Origin: a virus
Reading direction: 5' to 3' (one strand)
Virus record (IMG/VR): IMGVR_UViG_3300025000_000363
Span: 1 to 27,174 of that record
Length of the DNA stretch: 27,174 nt
Shown: positions 27,104-27,174 of the stretch, in pieces
Position numbering within the stretch: the stretch's first letter is position 1
How the letters are laid out: every line of letters starts with the position of its first letter
The notes under the pieces: generated by a model
Databases searched by the model: none
What the model saw: only the letters and a program-made list of their open reading frames with translations
Told to the model about the DNA's origin: nothing
Translations under genes and position numbers: made by a program

Positions 27104-27174
27104 ATGTCTGTCAATCGAGTAGCAGGTTATCCCGATCTTTCCAGTTCGGGAGCAAGCGTTTACACCCCGGCAAT
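27104..27174 (+). CDS. Start of the next head gene, probably major capsid protein (partial)
   Basis: AAGGAGAGTCACA precedes ATG 27104, twelve bases after the scaffold stop. Only 23 codons are inside the window (MSVNRVAGYPDLSSSGASVY, then TPA). The position after a scaffold gene is where the capsid gene normally lies, but the sequence is too short to prove it. Confidence 0.55.
   Translation, partial: MSVNRVAGYPDLSSSGASVYTPA

Noticed and set aside
1-27174. tRNA genes, CRISPR arrays and insertion sequences
   Set aside because: I saw no tRNA-like cloverleaf, no regularly spaced repeat-spacer array and no transposase. The iterons at 659-789 have spacers of only 3-6 bases and are not CRISPR.

Overview
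The window is a double-stranded DNA phage or prophage of a bacterial host. It holds a lambda-type replication block, a large accessory region of very small genes, and the start of a head-morphogenesis operon (small and large terminase, portal, scaffold, and probably capsid at the right edge). The strong GGAGG-type ribosome sites, the sigma70-like promoters and the Phage_rep_O/DnaC/DnaB set fit a Gram-negative host. No host gene is present, so the host stays open. No tyrosine integrase and no CI-like repressor is visible. The only recombinase is a small serine recombinase, so lifestyle cannot be decided from this window.

Layout. (1) 1-319: leader with a promoter and a hairpin. (2) 320-3184, rightward: replication protein O, a DnaC-type loader and a DnaB helicase. 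Six palindromic iterons followed by an A-rich tract lie inside the O gene and mark a probable origin. (3) 3204-4822, rightward: small genes, several with zinc-binding cysteines, the last one frameshifted. (4) 4826-10820, leftward: about 16 genes from one good promoter (10793-10820) to one good terminator (4826-4853). The core is a MoxR-type AAA+ ATPase, a DUF3150-like protein and a metallopeptidase/VWA protein, interleaved with tiny membrane peptides and cysteine-rich proteins. (5) 10894-12001: a cluster of DnaA-box-like sites, a broken HNH endonuclease gene, a zinc-ribbon gene and a ribbon-helix-helix-like gene, all leftward. The promoter at 11537-11564 carries the same spacer sequence as the promoter of the long leftward operon, suggesting one shared regulator. 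(6) 12002-12900: a divergent intergenic region with a G-quadruplex motif. (7) 12901-18401, rightward: serine recombinase, YopX-like, HNH/DUF968-like and HslV/proteasome-like proteins, and many small coupled genes. (8) 18394-27174, rightward: terminase small and large subunits, a promoter-RHH-HNH cassette, portal, probable decoration protein, scaffold and probable capsid start.

The most notable element is at 22874-23125. It is a stretch of nested hairpins with GNRA and UUCG tetraloops that ends in a strong intrinsic terminator, placed directly before the ribosome site of the portal gene. This is the architecture of a transcription-attenuating riboswitch or regulatory RNA. I cannot match it to a known class.

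The rightward early block would load DnaB at the iterons through O and the DnaC-like loader. The leftward operon supplies accessory functions of unknown target. The late block packages DNA into proheads. All functions are read from sequence motifs by eye; no database search was possible.
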